Made by a program: the position numbers and the translations under genes
In this document: piece after piece, positions 13,566-27,502 of the stretch
Layout of the letters: each line of letters begins with the position of its first letter
Position numbering within the stretch: the first letter of the stretch is position 1
From: Morinoia aosen
Lineage: Eukaryota > Arthropoda > Malacostraca > Amphipoda > Talitridae
Assembly (NCBI GenBank): GCA_030386875.1
Contig: JASJYW010000026.1
Span: 14,898,246 to 14,962,245, forward strand
DNA length: 64,000 bases
Direction of reading: 5' to 3'
The notes under the pieces: generated by a model
Databases searched by the model: none
The model's input: the letters and a program-made list of their open reading frames with translations, nothing else
Told to the model about the DNA's origin: nothing

Positions 13566-16500
13566 TGTCGACCGTGGAAACGGCTAAATATGCACTTTCC
13601 GCCTATGTCGCCACGGGAAACAGCAAACGACGTGATTTTCACCGCATTCGGCCTAGGAATGGCCCAAAACACGCATTTTAGCTCTGTCGACCGTGGAATC
13701 GGCTAAATATGCATTTTCCGCCTATGTCGCCACGGGAAACAGCAAACGACGTGATTTTCACCGCATTCGGCCTAGGAATGGCCCAAAACACGCATTTTAG
13801 CTCTGTCGACCGTGAAAACGGCTAAATATGCACTTTCCGCCTATGTCGCCACGGGAAACAGCAAACGACGTGATTTTCACCGCATTCGGCCTAGGAATGG
13901 CCCAAAACACGCATTTTAGCTCTGTCGACCGTGGAAACGGCTAAATATGCACTTTCCGCCTATGTCGCCTCGGGAAACAGCAAACGACGTGATTTTCTCC
14001 GCATTCGGCCGAGGAATGGCCCAAAACACGCATTTCAGCCCTGTCGACCTTGGAATCGGCTAAATATGCACTTTCCGCCTATGTCGCCACAGGAAACAGC
14101 GAACGACGTGATTTTTACCGCATTCGGCCTAGGAATGGCCCAAAACACGCATTTTAGCTCTGTCGACCGTGGAAACGGCTAAATATTCACTTTCCGCCTA
14201 TGTCGCCACGGGAAACAGCAAACGACGTGATTTTCACCGCAATAGGCCTAGGAATGGCCCAAAACACGCATTTTAGCCCTGTCGACCGTGGAATCGGCTA
14301 AATATGCACTTTCCGCCTATGTCGCCTCGGGAAACAGCAAACGACGTGATTTTTCACCGCATTCCGCCTAGGAATGGCAAAAAAACACGCATTATAGCCC
14401 TGTCGACCGTGGAAACGGCTAAATATGCACTTTCCGCCTATGTCGCCTCGGGAAACAGCAAACGACGTGATTTTTCACCGCATTCGGCCTAGGAATGGCC
14501 CAAAACACGCATTTTAGCTCTGTCGACCGTGGAAACGGCTAAAAATGCACTTTCCGCCTATGTCGCCACGGGAAACAGCAAACGACGTGATTTTCACCGC
14601 AATAGGCCTAGGAATGGCCAAAAACACGCATTTTAGCCCTGTCGACCGTGGAATCGGCTAAATATGCACTTTCCGCCTATGTCGCCACGGGAAACAGCAA
14701 ACGACGTGATTTTCACCGCATTCGGCCCGGGGATGGCCCAAAACACGCATTTTAGCTCTGTCGACCGTGGAAACGGCTAAATATGCACGTGCCACCTATG
14801 TCGCCACGGGAAACAGCAAACGACGTGATTTTCACCGCATTCGGCCTAGGAATGGCCCAAAACACGCATTTTAGCTCTGTCGACCGTGGAATCGGCTAAA
14901 TATGCACTTTCCGCCTATGTCGCCACGGGAAACCGCAAACGATGTGATTTTCACCGCATTCGGCCTAGGAATGGCCCAAAACACGCATTTTAGCTCTGTC
15001 GACCGTGAAATCGGCCAAATATGCACTTTCCGCCTATGTCGCAACGGGAAACAGCAAACGACGTGATTTTCCCCGCATTCGGCCTAGGAATGGCCCAAAA
15101 CACGCATTTCAGCCCTGTCGACCGTGGAATCTGCGAAATATGCACTTTCCGCCTATGTCGCCATGGGAAACAGCAATCGACGTGATTTTCACCGCATTCG
15201 GCCTAGGAATGGCCCAAAACACGCATTTTAGCTCTGTCGACCGTGGAAACGGCTAAATATGCACTTTCCGCCTATGTCGCCACGTGAAACAGCAAACGAC
15301 GTGATTTTCACCGCATTCGGCCTAGGAATGGCCCGAAACACGCATTTTAGCTCTGTCGACCGTGGAATCGGCTAAATATGCACTTTCCGCCTATGTCGCC
15401 ACGGGAAACAGCAAACGACGTGATTTTCACCGCATTCGGCCTAGGAATGGCCCAAAACACGCATTTTAGCTCTGTCGACCGTGGAATAGGCTAAATATGC
15501 ACTTTCCGCCTATGTCGCCACGGGAAACAGCAAACGACGTGATTTTCACCGCATTCGGCCTAGGAATGGCCCAAAACACGCATTTTAGCTCTGTCGACCG
15601 TGGAATCGGCTAAATATGCACTTTCCGCCTATGTCGCCACGGGAAATAGCAAACGACGTGATTTTCACCGCATTCGGCCTAGGAATGGCGCAAAACACGC
15701 ATTTTAGCTCTGTCGACCGTGGAAACGGCTAAATATGCACTTTCCGCCTATGTCGCCACGGGAAACAGCAAACGACGTGATTTTCACCACATTCGGCCTA
15801 GGAATGGCCCAAAACACGCATTTTAGCTCTGTCGACCGTGGAATCGGCTAAATATGCACTTTCCGCCTATGTCGCCACGGGAAACAGCAAACGACGTGAT
15901 TTTCACCGCATTCGGCCTAGGAATGGCCCAAAACACGCATTTTAGCTCTGTCGACCGTGGAAACGGCTAAATATGCACTTTCCGCCTATGTCGCCTCGGG
16001 AAACAGCAAACGACGTGATTTTCTCCGCATTCGGCCTAGGAATGGCCAAAACCACGCATTTTAGCCCTGTCGACCGTGGAATCGGCTAAATATGCACTTT
16101 CCGCCTATGTCGCTACGGGAAACAGCGAACGACGTGATTTTCACCGCATTCGGCCTAGGAATGGCCCAAAACACGCATTTTAGCTCTGTCGACCGTGGAA
16201 TCGGCTAAATATGCACTTGCCGCTTATGTCGCCACGGGAAACAGCAAACGACGTGATTTGCACCGCATTCGGCCTAGGAATGGCCAAAAACACGCATTTT
16301 AGTTCTGTCGACCGTGGAATCGGCTAAATATGCACTTTCCGCCTATGTCGCCACGGGAAACAGCAAACGACGTGATTTTCACCGCATTCGGCCTAGGAAT
16401 GGTCCAAAACACGCATTTTTGCTCTGTCGACCGTGGAAACGGCTAAATATGCACTTTCCGCCTATTTCGCCACGGGAAACAGCAAACGACGTAATTTTCA

Positions 16501-19500
16501 CCGCATTCGGCCTAGGAATGGCCCAAAACACGCATTTTAGCCCTGTCGACCGTGGAAACGGCCAAATATGCACGTTCCGCCTATGTCGCCACGGGAAACA
16601 GCAAACGACGTGGTTTTCACCGCATTCGGCCTTGGAATGGCCCAAAACACGCATTTTAGCTCTGTCGACCGTGGAAACGGCTAAATATGCACTTTCCGCC
16701 TATGTCGCCACGGGAAACAGCAAACGACGTGATTTTCACCGCAATAGGCCTAGGAATGGCCAAAAACACGCATTTTAGCCCTGTCGACCGTGGAATCGGC
16801 TAAATATGCACTTTCCGCCTATGTCGCCACGGGAAACAGCAAACGACGTGATTTTCCCCGCATTCGGCCTAGGAATGGCCCAAAACACGCATTTTAGCCC
16901 TGTCGACAGTGGAATCGGCTAAATATGCACTTTCCGCCTATGTCGCCACGGGAAACAGCAAACGACGTGATTTGCACCGCATTCGGCCTAGGAATGGCCC
17001 AAAACACGCATTTTAGCTCTGTCGACCGTGGAAACGGCTAAATATGCACTTTCCGCCTATGTCGCCACGTGAAACAGCAAACGACGTGATTTTCACCGCA
17101 TTCGGCCTAGGAATGGCCCAAAACACGCATTTTAGCTCTGTCGACCGTGGAAACGGCTAAATATGCACTTTCCGCCTATGTCGCCACGGGAAACAGCAAA
17201 CGACGTAATTTTCACCGCATTCGGCCTAGGAATGGCCCAAAACACGCATTTTAGCTCTGTCGACCTTGGAATCGGCTAAATATGCACTTTCCGCTTATGT
17301 CGCCACGGGAAACAGCAAACGACGTGATTTGCACCGCATTCGGCCTAGGAATAGCCCAAAACACGCATTTTAGTTCTGTCGACCGTGGAATCGGCTAAAT
17401 ATGCACTTTCCGCCTATGTCGCCACGGGAAACAGCAAACGACGTGATTTTCACCGCATTCGGCCTAGGAATGGCCCAAAACACGCCTTTTAGCTCTGTCG
17501 ACCGTGGAAACGGCTTAATATGCACTTTCCGCCTAAGTCGCCACGGGAAACAGCAAACGACGTGATTTTCACCGCATTCGGCCTAGGAATGGCCCAAAAC
17601 ACGCATTTTAGCCCTGTCGACTGTGGAAACGGCCAAATATGCACGTTCCGCCTATGTCGCCACGGGAAACAGCAAACGACGTGATTTTCACCGCATTCGG
17701 CCTAGGAATGGCCCAAAACACGCATTTTAGCTCTGTCGACCGTGGAAACGGCTAAATATGCACTTTCCGCCTATGTCGCCACGGGAAACAGCAAACGACG
17801 TGATTTTCACCGCATTCGGCCTAGGAATGGCCCAAAACACGCATTTTAACTCTGCCGACCGTGGAATTGCTAAATATGCACTCTCCGCCTATGTCGCCAC
17901 GGGAAACAGCAAACGACGTGATTTTCACAGCATTCGGCCTAGGAATGGCCCCAGACACGCTATTTAGCTCTGTCGACCGTGGAATCGGCTAAATATGCAC
18001 TTTCCGCCTATGTCGCCACGGGAAACAGCGAACGACGTGATTTTCACCGCATTCGGCCTAGGAATGGCCCAAAACACGCATTTTAGCTCTGTCGACCGCG
18101 GAAACGGCTAAATATGCACTTTCCGCCTATGTCGCCACGGGATACAGCAAACGACGTGATTTTCACCGCATTCGGCCTAGGAATGGCCCAAAGCACGCAT
18201 TTTAGCTCTGTCGACCGTGGAAACGGCTAAATATGCACTTTCCGCCTATGTCGCCACGGGAAACAGCAAACGACGTGATTTTCACCGCATTCGGCCTAGG
18301 AATGGCCCAAAACACGCATTTTGGCTCTGTCGACCGTGGAAACGGCTAAATATGCACTTTCCGCCTATGTCGCCTCGGGAAACAGCAAACGACGTGATTT
18401 TCTCCGCATTCGGCCTAGGAATGGCCCAAAACACGCATTTTAGCCCTGTCGACCTTGGAATCGGCTAAATATGCACTTTCCGCCTATGTCGCCACAGGAA
18501 ACAGCGAACGACGTGATTTTTACCGCATTCGGCCTAGGAATGGCCCAAAACACGCATTTTAGCTCTGTCGACCGTGGAAACGGCTAAATATGCACTTTCC
18601 GCCTATGTCGCCACGGGAAACAGCAAACGACGTGATTTCCACCGCAATAGCCTAGGAATGGCCCAAAACACGCATTTTAGCCCTGTCGACCGTGGAATCG
18701 GCTAAATATGCACTTTCCGCCTATGTCGCCTCGGGAAACAGCAAACGACGTGATTTTCACCGCATTCGGCCTAGGAATGGCCCAAAACACGCATTTTAGC
18801 TCTGTCGACCGTGGAAACGGCTAAAAATGCACTTTCCGCCTATGTCGCCACGGGAAACAGCAAACGACGTGATTTTCACCGCAATAGGCCTAGGAATGGC
18901 CAATAACACGCATTTTAGCCCTGTCGACCGTGGAATCGGCTAAATATGCACTTTCCACCTATGTCGCCACGGGAAACAGCAAACGACGTGATTTTCACCG
19001 CATTCGGCCCAGGAATGGCCCAAAACACGCATTTTAGCTCTGTCGACCGTGGAAACGGCTAAATATGCACGTTCCGCCTATGTCGCCACGGGAAACAGCA
19101 AACGACGTGATTTTCACCGCATTCGGCCTAGGAATGGCCCAAAACACGCATTTTAGCTCTGTCGACCGTGGAATCAGCTAAATATGCACTTTCCGCCTAT
19201 GTCGCCACGGGAAACCGCAAACGATGTGATTTTCACCGCATTCGGCCTAGGAATGGCCCAAAACACGCATTTTAGCTCTGTCGACCGTGGAATCGGCCAA
19301 ATATGCACTTTCCGCCTATGTCGCAACGGGAAACAGCAAACGACGTGATTTTCCCCGCATTCGGCCTAGGAATGGCCCAAAACACGCATTTTAGCCCTGT
19401 CGACCGTGGAATCGGCGAAATATGCACTTTCCGCCTATGTCGCCACGGGAAACAGCAAACTACGTGATTTTCACCGCATTCGGCCTAGGAATGGCCCAAA

Positions 19501-20479
19501 ACACGCATTTTAGCTCTGTCGACCGTGGAAACGGCTAAATATGCACTTTCCGCCTATGTCGCCACGTGAAACAGCAAACGACGTGATTTTCACCGCATTC
19601 GGCCTAGGAATGGCCCGAAACACGCATTTTAGCTCTGTCGACCGTGGAATCGGCTAAATATGCACTTTCCGCCTATGTCGCCACGGGAAACAGCAAACGA
19701 CGTGATTTTCACCGCATTCGGCCTAGGAATGGCTTAAAACACGCATTTTAGCTCTGTCGACCGTGGAATCGGCTAAATATGCACTTTCCGCCTATGTCGC
19801 CACGGGAAACAGCAAACGACGTGATTTTCACCGCATTCGGCCTAGGAATGGCCCAAAACACGCATTTTAGCTCTGTCGACCGTGGAATCGGCTAAATATG
19901 CACTTTCCGCCTATGTCGCCACGGGAAATAGCAAACGACGTGATTTTCACCGCATTCGGCCTAGGAATGGCGCAAAACACGCATTTTAGCTCTGTCGACC
20001 GTGGAAACGGCTAAATATGCACTTTCCGCCTATGTCGCCACGGGAAACAGCAAACGACGTGATTTTCACCGCATTCGGCCTAGGAATGGCCCAAAACACG
20101 CATTTTAGCTCTGTCGACCGTGGAATCGGCTAAATATGCACTTTCCGCCTATGTCGCCACGGGAAACAGCAAACGACGTGATTTTCACCGCATTCGGCCT
20201 AGGAATGGCCCAAAACACGCATTTTAGCTCTGTCGACCGTGGAAACGGCTAAATATGCACTTTCCGCCTATGTCGCTACGGGAAACAGCGAACGACGTGA
20301 TTTTCACCGCATTCGGCCTAGGAATGGCCCAAAACACGCATTTTAGCCCTGTCGACCGTGGAATCGGCTAAATATGCACTTTCCGCCTATGTCGCCACGG
20401 GAAACAGCAAACGACGTGATTTGCACCGCATTCGGCCTAGGAATGGCCCAAAACACGCATTTTAGCTCTGTCGACCGTG

Positions 20480-22860
20480 GAAACGGCTAAATATGCACTT
20501 TCCGCCTATGTCGCCACGTGAAACAGCAAACGACGTGATTTTCACCGCATTCGGCCTAGGAATGGCCCAAAACACGCATTTTAGCTCTGTCGACCGTGGA
20601 AACGGCTAAATATGCACTTTCCGCCTATGTCGCCACGGGAAACAGCAAACGACGTAATTTTCACCGCATTCGGCCTAGGAATGGCCCAAAACACGCATTT
20701 TAGCTCTGTCGACCGTGGAATCGGCTAAATATGCACTTTCCGCTTATGTCGCCACGGGAAACAGCAAACGACGTGATTTGCACCGCATTCGGCCTAGGAA
20801 TGGCCCAAAACACGCATTTTAGTTCTGTCGACCGTGGAATCGGCTAAATATATACTTTCCGCCTATGTCGCCACGGGAAACAGCAAACGACGTGATTTTC
20901 ACCGCATTCGGCCTAGGAATGGCCCAAAACACGCATTTTAGCTCTGTCGACGGTGGAAACGGCTAAATATGCACTTTCCGCCCATGTCGCCACGGGAAAC
21001 AGCAAACGACGTGATTTTCACCGCATTCGGCCTAGGAATGGCCCAAAACACGCATTTTAGCCCTGTCGACCGTGAAAACGGCCAAATATGCACGTTCCGC
21101 CTATGTCGCCACGGGAAACAGCAAACGACGTGATTTTCACCGCATTCGGCCTAGGAATGGCCCAAAACACGCATTTTAGCTCTGTCGACCGTGGAATCGG
21201 CTAAATATGCACTTTCCGCCTATGTCGCCACGGGAAACCGCAAACGACGTGATTTTCACCGCATTCGGCCTAGGAATGGCCCAAAACACGCATTTTAGCT
21301 CTGTCGACCGTGGAATCGGCTAAATATGCACTTTCCGCCTATGTCGCCACGGGAAACAGCAAACGACGTGATTTTCCCCGCATTCGGCCTAGGAATGGCC
21401 TAAAACACGCATTTTTGCCCTGTCGACCGTGGAATCGGCTAAATATGCACTTTCCGCCTATGTCGCCACGGGAAACAGCAAACGACGTAATTTGCACCGC
21501 ATTCGGCCTAGGAATGGCCCAAAAACACGCATTTTAGCTCTGTCGACCGTGGAAACGGCTAAATATGCACTTTCCGCCTATGTCGCCACGTGAAACAGCA
21601 AACGACGTGATTTTCACCGCATTCGGCCTAGGAATGGCCCAAAACACGCATTTTAGCTCTGTCGACCGTGGAATCGGCTAAATATGCACTTTCCGCCTAT
21701 GTCGCCACGTGAAACAGCAAACGACGTGATTTTCACCGCATTCGGCCTAGGAATGGCCCAAAACACGCATTTTAGCTCTGTCGACCGTGGAAACGGCTAA
21801 ATATGCACTTTCCGCCTATGTCGCCACGGGAAACAGCAAACGACGTAATTTTCACCGCATTCGGCCTAGGAATGGCCCAAAACACGCATTTTAGCTCTGT
21901 CGACCGTGGAATCGGCTAAATATGCACTTTCCGCTTATGTCGCCACGGGAAACAGCAAACGACGTGATTTGCACCGCATTCGGCCTAGGAATGGCCCAAA
22001 ACACGCATTTTAGTTCTGTCGACCGTGGAATCGGCTAAATATATACTTTCCGCCTATGTCGCCACGGGAAACAGCAAACGACGTGATTTTCACCGCATTC
22101 GGCCTAGGAATGGCCCAAAACACGCATTTTAGCTCTGTCGACGGTGGAAACGGCTAAATATGCACTTTCCGCCCATGTCGCCACGGGAAACAGCAAACGA
22201 CGTGATTTTCACCGCATTCGGCCTAGGAATGGCCCAAAACACGCATTTTAGCCCTGTCGACCGTGAAAACGGCCAAATATGCACGTTCCGCCTATGTCGC
22301 CACGGGAAACAGCAAACGACGTGATTTTCACCGCATTCGGCCTAGGAATGGCCCAAAACACGCATTTCAGCTCTGTCGACCGTGGAATCGGCTAAATATG
22401 CACTTTCCGCCTATGTCGCCACGGGAAACCGCAAACGACGTGATTTTCACCGCATTCGGCCTAGGAATGGCCCAAAACACGCATTTTAGCTCTGTCGACC
22501 GTGGAATCGGCTAAATATGCACTTTCCGCCTATGTCGCCACGGGAAACAGCAAACGACGTGATTTTCCCCGCATTCGGCCTAGGAATGGCCTAAAACACG
22601 CATTTTTGCCCTGTCGACCGTGGAATCGGCTAAATATGCACTTTCCGCCTATGTCGCCACGGGAAACAGCAAACGACGTGATTTGCACCGCATTCGGCCT
22701 AGGAATGGCCCAAAACACGCATTTTAGCTCTGTCGACCGTGGAAACGGCTAAATATGCACTTTCCGCCTATGTCGCCACGTGAAACAGCAAACGACGTGA
22801 TTTTCACCGCATTCGGCCTAGGAATGGCCCAAAACACGCATTTTAGCTCTGTCGACCGTG
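20480..22860 (+). repeat. Higher-order repeat: two tandem 10-monomer units of 1190 bp
   Basis: An ordered set of diagnostic variants repeats with a 1190-base shift: CACGTGAAAC (20516/21706), GACGTAATTTTC (20652/21842), CGCTTATG (20743/21933), AATATATACTTT (20849/22039), CGACGGTGG (20949/22139), GAAAACGGCCAAAT (21074/22264) and ATGGCCTAAAAC (21397/22588). The two copies lie directly side by side, which is the hallmark of a higher-order repeat made by unequal exchange of ten-monomer blocks. Confidence 0.85.
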
Positions 22861-24509
22861 GAATCGGCTAAATATGCACTTTCCGCCTATGTCGCCACGG
22901 GAAACAGCAAACGACGTGATTTTCACCTCATTCGGCCTAGGAATGGCCCAAAACACGCATTTTAGCTCTGTCGACCGTGGAATCGGCTAAATATGCACTT
23001 TCCGCCTATGACGCCACGGGAAACAGCAAACGACGTAATTTTTCACCGCATTCGGCCTAGGAATGGCCCAAAACACGCATTTTAGCTCAGTCGACCGTAG
23101 AATCGGCTAAATATGCACTTTCCGCTTATGACGCCACGGGAAACAGCAAACGACGTAATTTTCACCGCATTCGGCCTAGGAATGGCCCAAAACACGCATT
23201 TTAGCTCTGTCGACCGTGGAAACGGCTAGATATGCACTTTCCGCCTATGTCGCCTCGGGAAACAGCAAACGACGTGATTTTCTCCGCATTCGGCCTAGGA
23301 ATGGCCAAAAACACGCATTTTAGCCCTGTCGACCGTGGAATCGGCTATATATGCACTTTCCGCCTATGTCGCTACGGGAAACAGCGAACGACGCGATTTT
23401 CACTGCATTCGGCCTAGGAATGCCCAAAACACGCATTTTAGCTCTGTCGACCGTGGAAACGGCTAAATATGCACTTTCCGCCTATGTCGCCACGGGAAAC
23501 AGCAAACGACGTGATTTTCACCGCATTCGGCCTAGGAATGGCCCAAAAACACGCATTTTAGCTCTGTCGACCGTGGAAACGGCTAAATATGCACTTTCCG
23601 CCTATGTCGCCACGGGAAACAGCAAACGACGTGATTTTCACCGCATTCGGCCTAGGAATGGCAAAAAAAAACGCATTTTAGCCGTGTCGACCGTGGAAAC
23701 GGCTAAATATGCACTTTCCGCCTATGTCGCCACGGGAAACAGCAAACGACGTGATTTTCACCGCATTCGGCCTAGGAATGGCCCAAAACACGCATTTTAG
23801 CTCTGTCGACCGTGGAATCGGCTAAATATGCACTTTCCGCCTATGTCGCCACGGGAAATAGCAAACGACGTGATTTTCACCGCATTCGGCCTAGGAATGG
23901 CGCAAAACACGCATTTTAGCTCTGTCGACCGTGGAAACGGCTAAATATGCACTTTCCGCCTATGTCGCCACGGGAAACAGCAAACAACGTGATTTTCACC
24001 GCATTCGGCCTAGGAATGGCCCAAAACACGCATTTTAGCTCTGTCGACCGTGGAATCGGCTAAATATGCACTTTCCGCCTATGTCGCCACGGGAAACAGC
24101 AAACGACGTGATTTTCACCGCATTCGGCCTAGGAATGGCCCAAAACACGCATTTTAGCTCTGTCGACCGTGGAAACGGCTAAATATGCACTTTCCGCCTA
24201 TGTCGCCTCGGGAAACAGCAAACGACGTTATTTTCTCCGCATTCGGCCTAGGAATGGCCAAAAACACGCATTTTAGCCCTGTCGACCGTGGAATCGGCTA
24301 AATATGCACTTTCCGCCTATGTCGCTACGGGAAAACAGCGAACGACGTGATTTTCACCGCATTCGGCCTAGGAATGGCCCAAAACACGCATTTTAGCCCT
24401 GTCGACCGTGGAATCGGCTAAATATGCACTTTCCGCCTATGTCGCCACGGGAAACAGCAAACGACGTGATTTGCACCGCATTCGGCCTAGGAATGGCCCA
24501 AAACACGCA

Positions 24510-27502
24510 TTTTAGCTCTGTCGACCGTGGAAACGGCTAAATATGCACTTTCCGCCTATGTCGCCACGTGAAACAGCAAACGACGTGATTTTCACCGCAT
24601 TCGGCCTAGGAATGGCCTAAAACACGCATTTTAGCTCTGTCGACCGTGGAAACGGCTAAATATGCACTTTCCGCCTATGTCGCCACGGGAAACAGCAAAC
24701 GACGTAATTTTCACCGCATTCGGCCTAGGAATGGCCCAAAACACGCATTTTAGCTCTGTCGACCGTGGAATCGGCTAAATATGCACTTTCCGCTTATGTC
24801 GCCACGGGAAACAGCAAACGACGTGATTTGCACCGCATTCGGCCTAGGAATGGCCCAAAACACGCATTTTAGTTCTGTCGACCGTGGAATCGGCTAAATA
24901 TGCACTTTCCGCCTATGTCGCCACGGGAAACAGCAAACGACGTGATTTTCACCGCATTCGGCCTAGGAATGGCCCAAAACACGCATTTTAGCTCTGTCGA
25001 CGGTGGAAACGGCTAAATATGCACTTTCCGCCTATGTCGCCACGGGAAACAGCAAACGACGTGATTTTCACCGCATTCGGCCTAGGAATGGCCCAAAACA
25101 CGCATTTTAGCCCTGTCGACCGTGGAAACGGCCAAATATGCACGTTCCGCCTATGTCGCCACGGGAAACAGCAAACGACGTGATTTTCACCGCATTCGGC
25201 CTAGGAATGGCCCAAAACACGCATTTTAGCTCTGTCGACCGTGAATCGGCTAAATATGCACTTTCCGCCTATGTCGCCACGGGAAACCGCAAACGACGTG
25301 ATTTTCACCGCATTCGGCCTAGGAATGGCCCAAAACACGCATTTTAGCTCTGTCGACCGTGGAATCGGCTAAATATGCACTTTCCGCCTATGTCGCCACG
25401 GGAAACAGCAAACGACGTGATTTTCCCCGCATTCGGCCTAGGAATGGCCTAAAACACGCATTTTAGCCCTGTCGACCGTGGAATCGGCTAAATATGCACT
25501 TTCCGCCTATGTCGCCACGGGAAACAGCAAACGACGTGATTTTCACCGCATTCGGCCTAGGAATGGCCCAAAACACGCATTTTAGCTCTGTCGACCGTGG
25601 AAACGGCTAAATATGCACTTTCCGCCTATGTCGCTACGGGAAACAGCGAACGACGTGATTTTCACCGCATTCGGCCTAGGAATGGCCCAAAACACGCATT
25701 TTAGCCCTGTCGACCGTGGAATCGGCTAAATATGCACTTTCCGCCTATGTCGCCACGGGAAACAGCAAACGACGTGATTTGCACCGCATTCGGCCTAGGA
25801 ATGGCCCAAAACACGCATTTTAGCTCTGTCGACCGTGGAAACGGCTAAATATGCACTTTCCGCCTATGTCGCCACGTGAAACAGCAAACGACGTGATTTT
25901 CACCGCATTCGGCCTAGGAATGGCCCAAAACACGCATTTTAGCTCTGTCGACCGTGGAAAACGGCTAAATATGCACTTTCCGCCTATGTCGCCACGGGAA
26001 ACAGCAAACGACGTAATTTTCACCGCATTCGGCCTAGGAATGGCCCAAAACACGCATTTTAGCTCTGTCGACCGTGGAATCGGCTAAATATGCACTTTCC
26101 GCTTATGTCGCCACGGGAAACAGCAAACGACGTGATTTGCACCGCATTCGGCCTAGGAATGGCCCAAAACACGCATTTTAGTTCTGTCGACCGTGGAATC
26201 GGCTAAATATATACTTTCCGCCTATGTCGCCACGGGAAACAGCAAACGACGTGATTTTCACCGCATTCGGCCTAGGAATGGCCCAAAACACGCATTTTAG
26301 CTCTGTCGACGGTGGAAACGGCTAAATATGCACTTTCCGCCCATGTCGCCACGGGAAACAGCAAACGACGTGATTTTCACCGCATTCGGCCTAGGAATGG
26401 CCCAAAACACGCATTTTAGCCCTGTCGACCGTGAAAACGGCCAAATATGCACGTTCCGCCTATGTCGCCACGGGAAACAGCAAACGACGTGATTTTCACC
26501 GCATTCGGCCTAGGAATGGCCCAAAACACGCATTTTAGCTCTGTCGACCGTGGAATCGGCTAAATATGCACTTTCCGCCTATGTCGCCACGGGAAACCGC
26601 AAACGACGTGATTTTCACCGCATTCGGCCTAGGAATGGCCCAAAACACGCATTTTAGCTCTGTCGACCGTGGAATCGGCTAAATATGCACTTTCCGCCTA
26701 TGTCGCCACGGGAAACAGCAAACGACGTGATTTTCCCCGCATTCGGCCTAGGAATGGCCTAAAACACGCATTTTTGCCCTGTCGACCGTGGAATCGGCTA
26801 AATATGCACTTTCCGCCTATGTCGCCACGGGAAACAGCAAACGACGTGATTTGCACCGCATTCGGCCTAGGAATGGCCCAAAACACGCATTTTAGCTCTG
26901 TCGACCGTGGAAACGGCTAAATATGCACTTTCCGCCTATGTCGCCACGTGAAACAGCAAACGACGTGATTTTCACCGCATTCGGCCTAGGAATGGCCCAA
27001 AACACGCATTTTAGCTCTGTCGACCGTGGAATCGGCTAAATATGCACTTTCCGCCTATGTCGCCACGTGAAACAGCAAACGACGTGATTTTCACCGCATT
27101 CGGCCTAGGAATGGCCCAAAACACGCATTTTAGCTCTGTCGACCGTGGAAACGGCTAAATATGCACTTTCCGCCTATGTCGCCACGGGAAACAGCAAACG
27201 ACGTAATTTTCACCGCATTTGGCCTAGGAATGGCCCAAAACACGCATTTTAGCTCTGTCGACCGTGGAATCGGCTAAATATGCACTTTCCGCTTATGTCG
27301 CCACGGGAAACAGCAAACGACGTGATTTGCACCGCATTCGGCCTAGGAATGGCCCAAAACACGCATTTTAGTTCTGTCGACCGTGGAATCGGCTAAATAT
27401 ATACTTTCCGCCTATGTCGCCACGGGAAACAGCAAACGACGTGATTTCACCGCATTCGGCCTAGGAATGGCCCAAAACACGCATTTTAGCTCTGTCGACG
27501 GT
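24510..27502 (+). repeat. Further copies of the 10/11-monomer higher-order unit, truncated by the gap
   Basis: The variants that mark the 20480-22860 unit appear again here. CGACGGTGG occurs near 24999, 26308 and 27498, spaced 1309 (11 monomers) and 1190 (10 monomers). The last copy breaks off inside that marker at the start of the N run. Confidence 0.8.

Larger units (their letters stand above)
1..27502 (+). repeat. 119-bp satellite array, forward orientation (about 231 monomers)
   Basis: A head-to-tail tandem repeat fills the segment. The start of the recurring TATGCACTTT block moves by 119 bases per copy (2, 121, 240 and so on); positions 121-239 are a typical monomer. Each copy carries a SalI-type GTCGAC, a CCTAGG within GGCCTAGGAATGGCC, and the blocks CGCCTATGTCGCCACGGG and CAAACGACGTGATTTTCACC. 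Copies differ by scattered substitutions and one-base indels. Two common alternatives are AAACGGC versus AATCGGC, and GCTCTG versus GCCCTG. The array begins before the window and stops at an N gap. Short ORFs of 60-154 codons in it are by-products of a stop-poor repeat whose length is not a multiple of three. The composition fits centromeric or pericentromeric heterochromatin, but that location is inference. Confidence 0.97.

Noticed and set aside
1-27502. Dozens of ORFs of 60-154 codons in the satellite, on both strands
   Set aside because: All are translations of the repeat in shifting frames. The monomer is 119 bp, not a multiple of three, and the same peptides reappear in every frame and orientation. 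No start context or conserved product.
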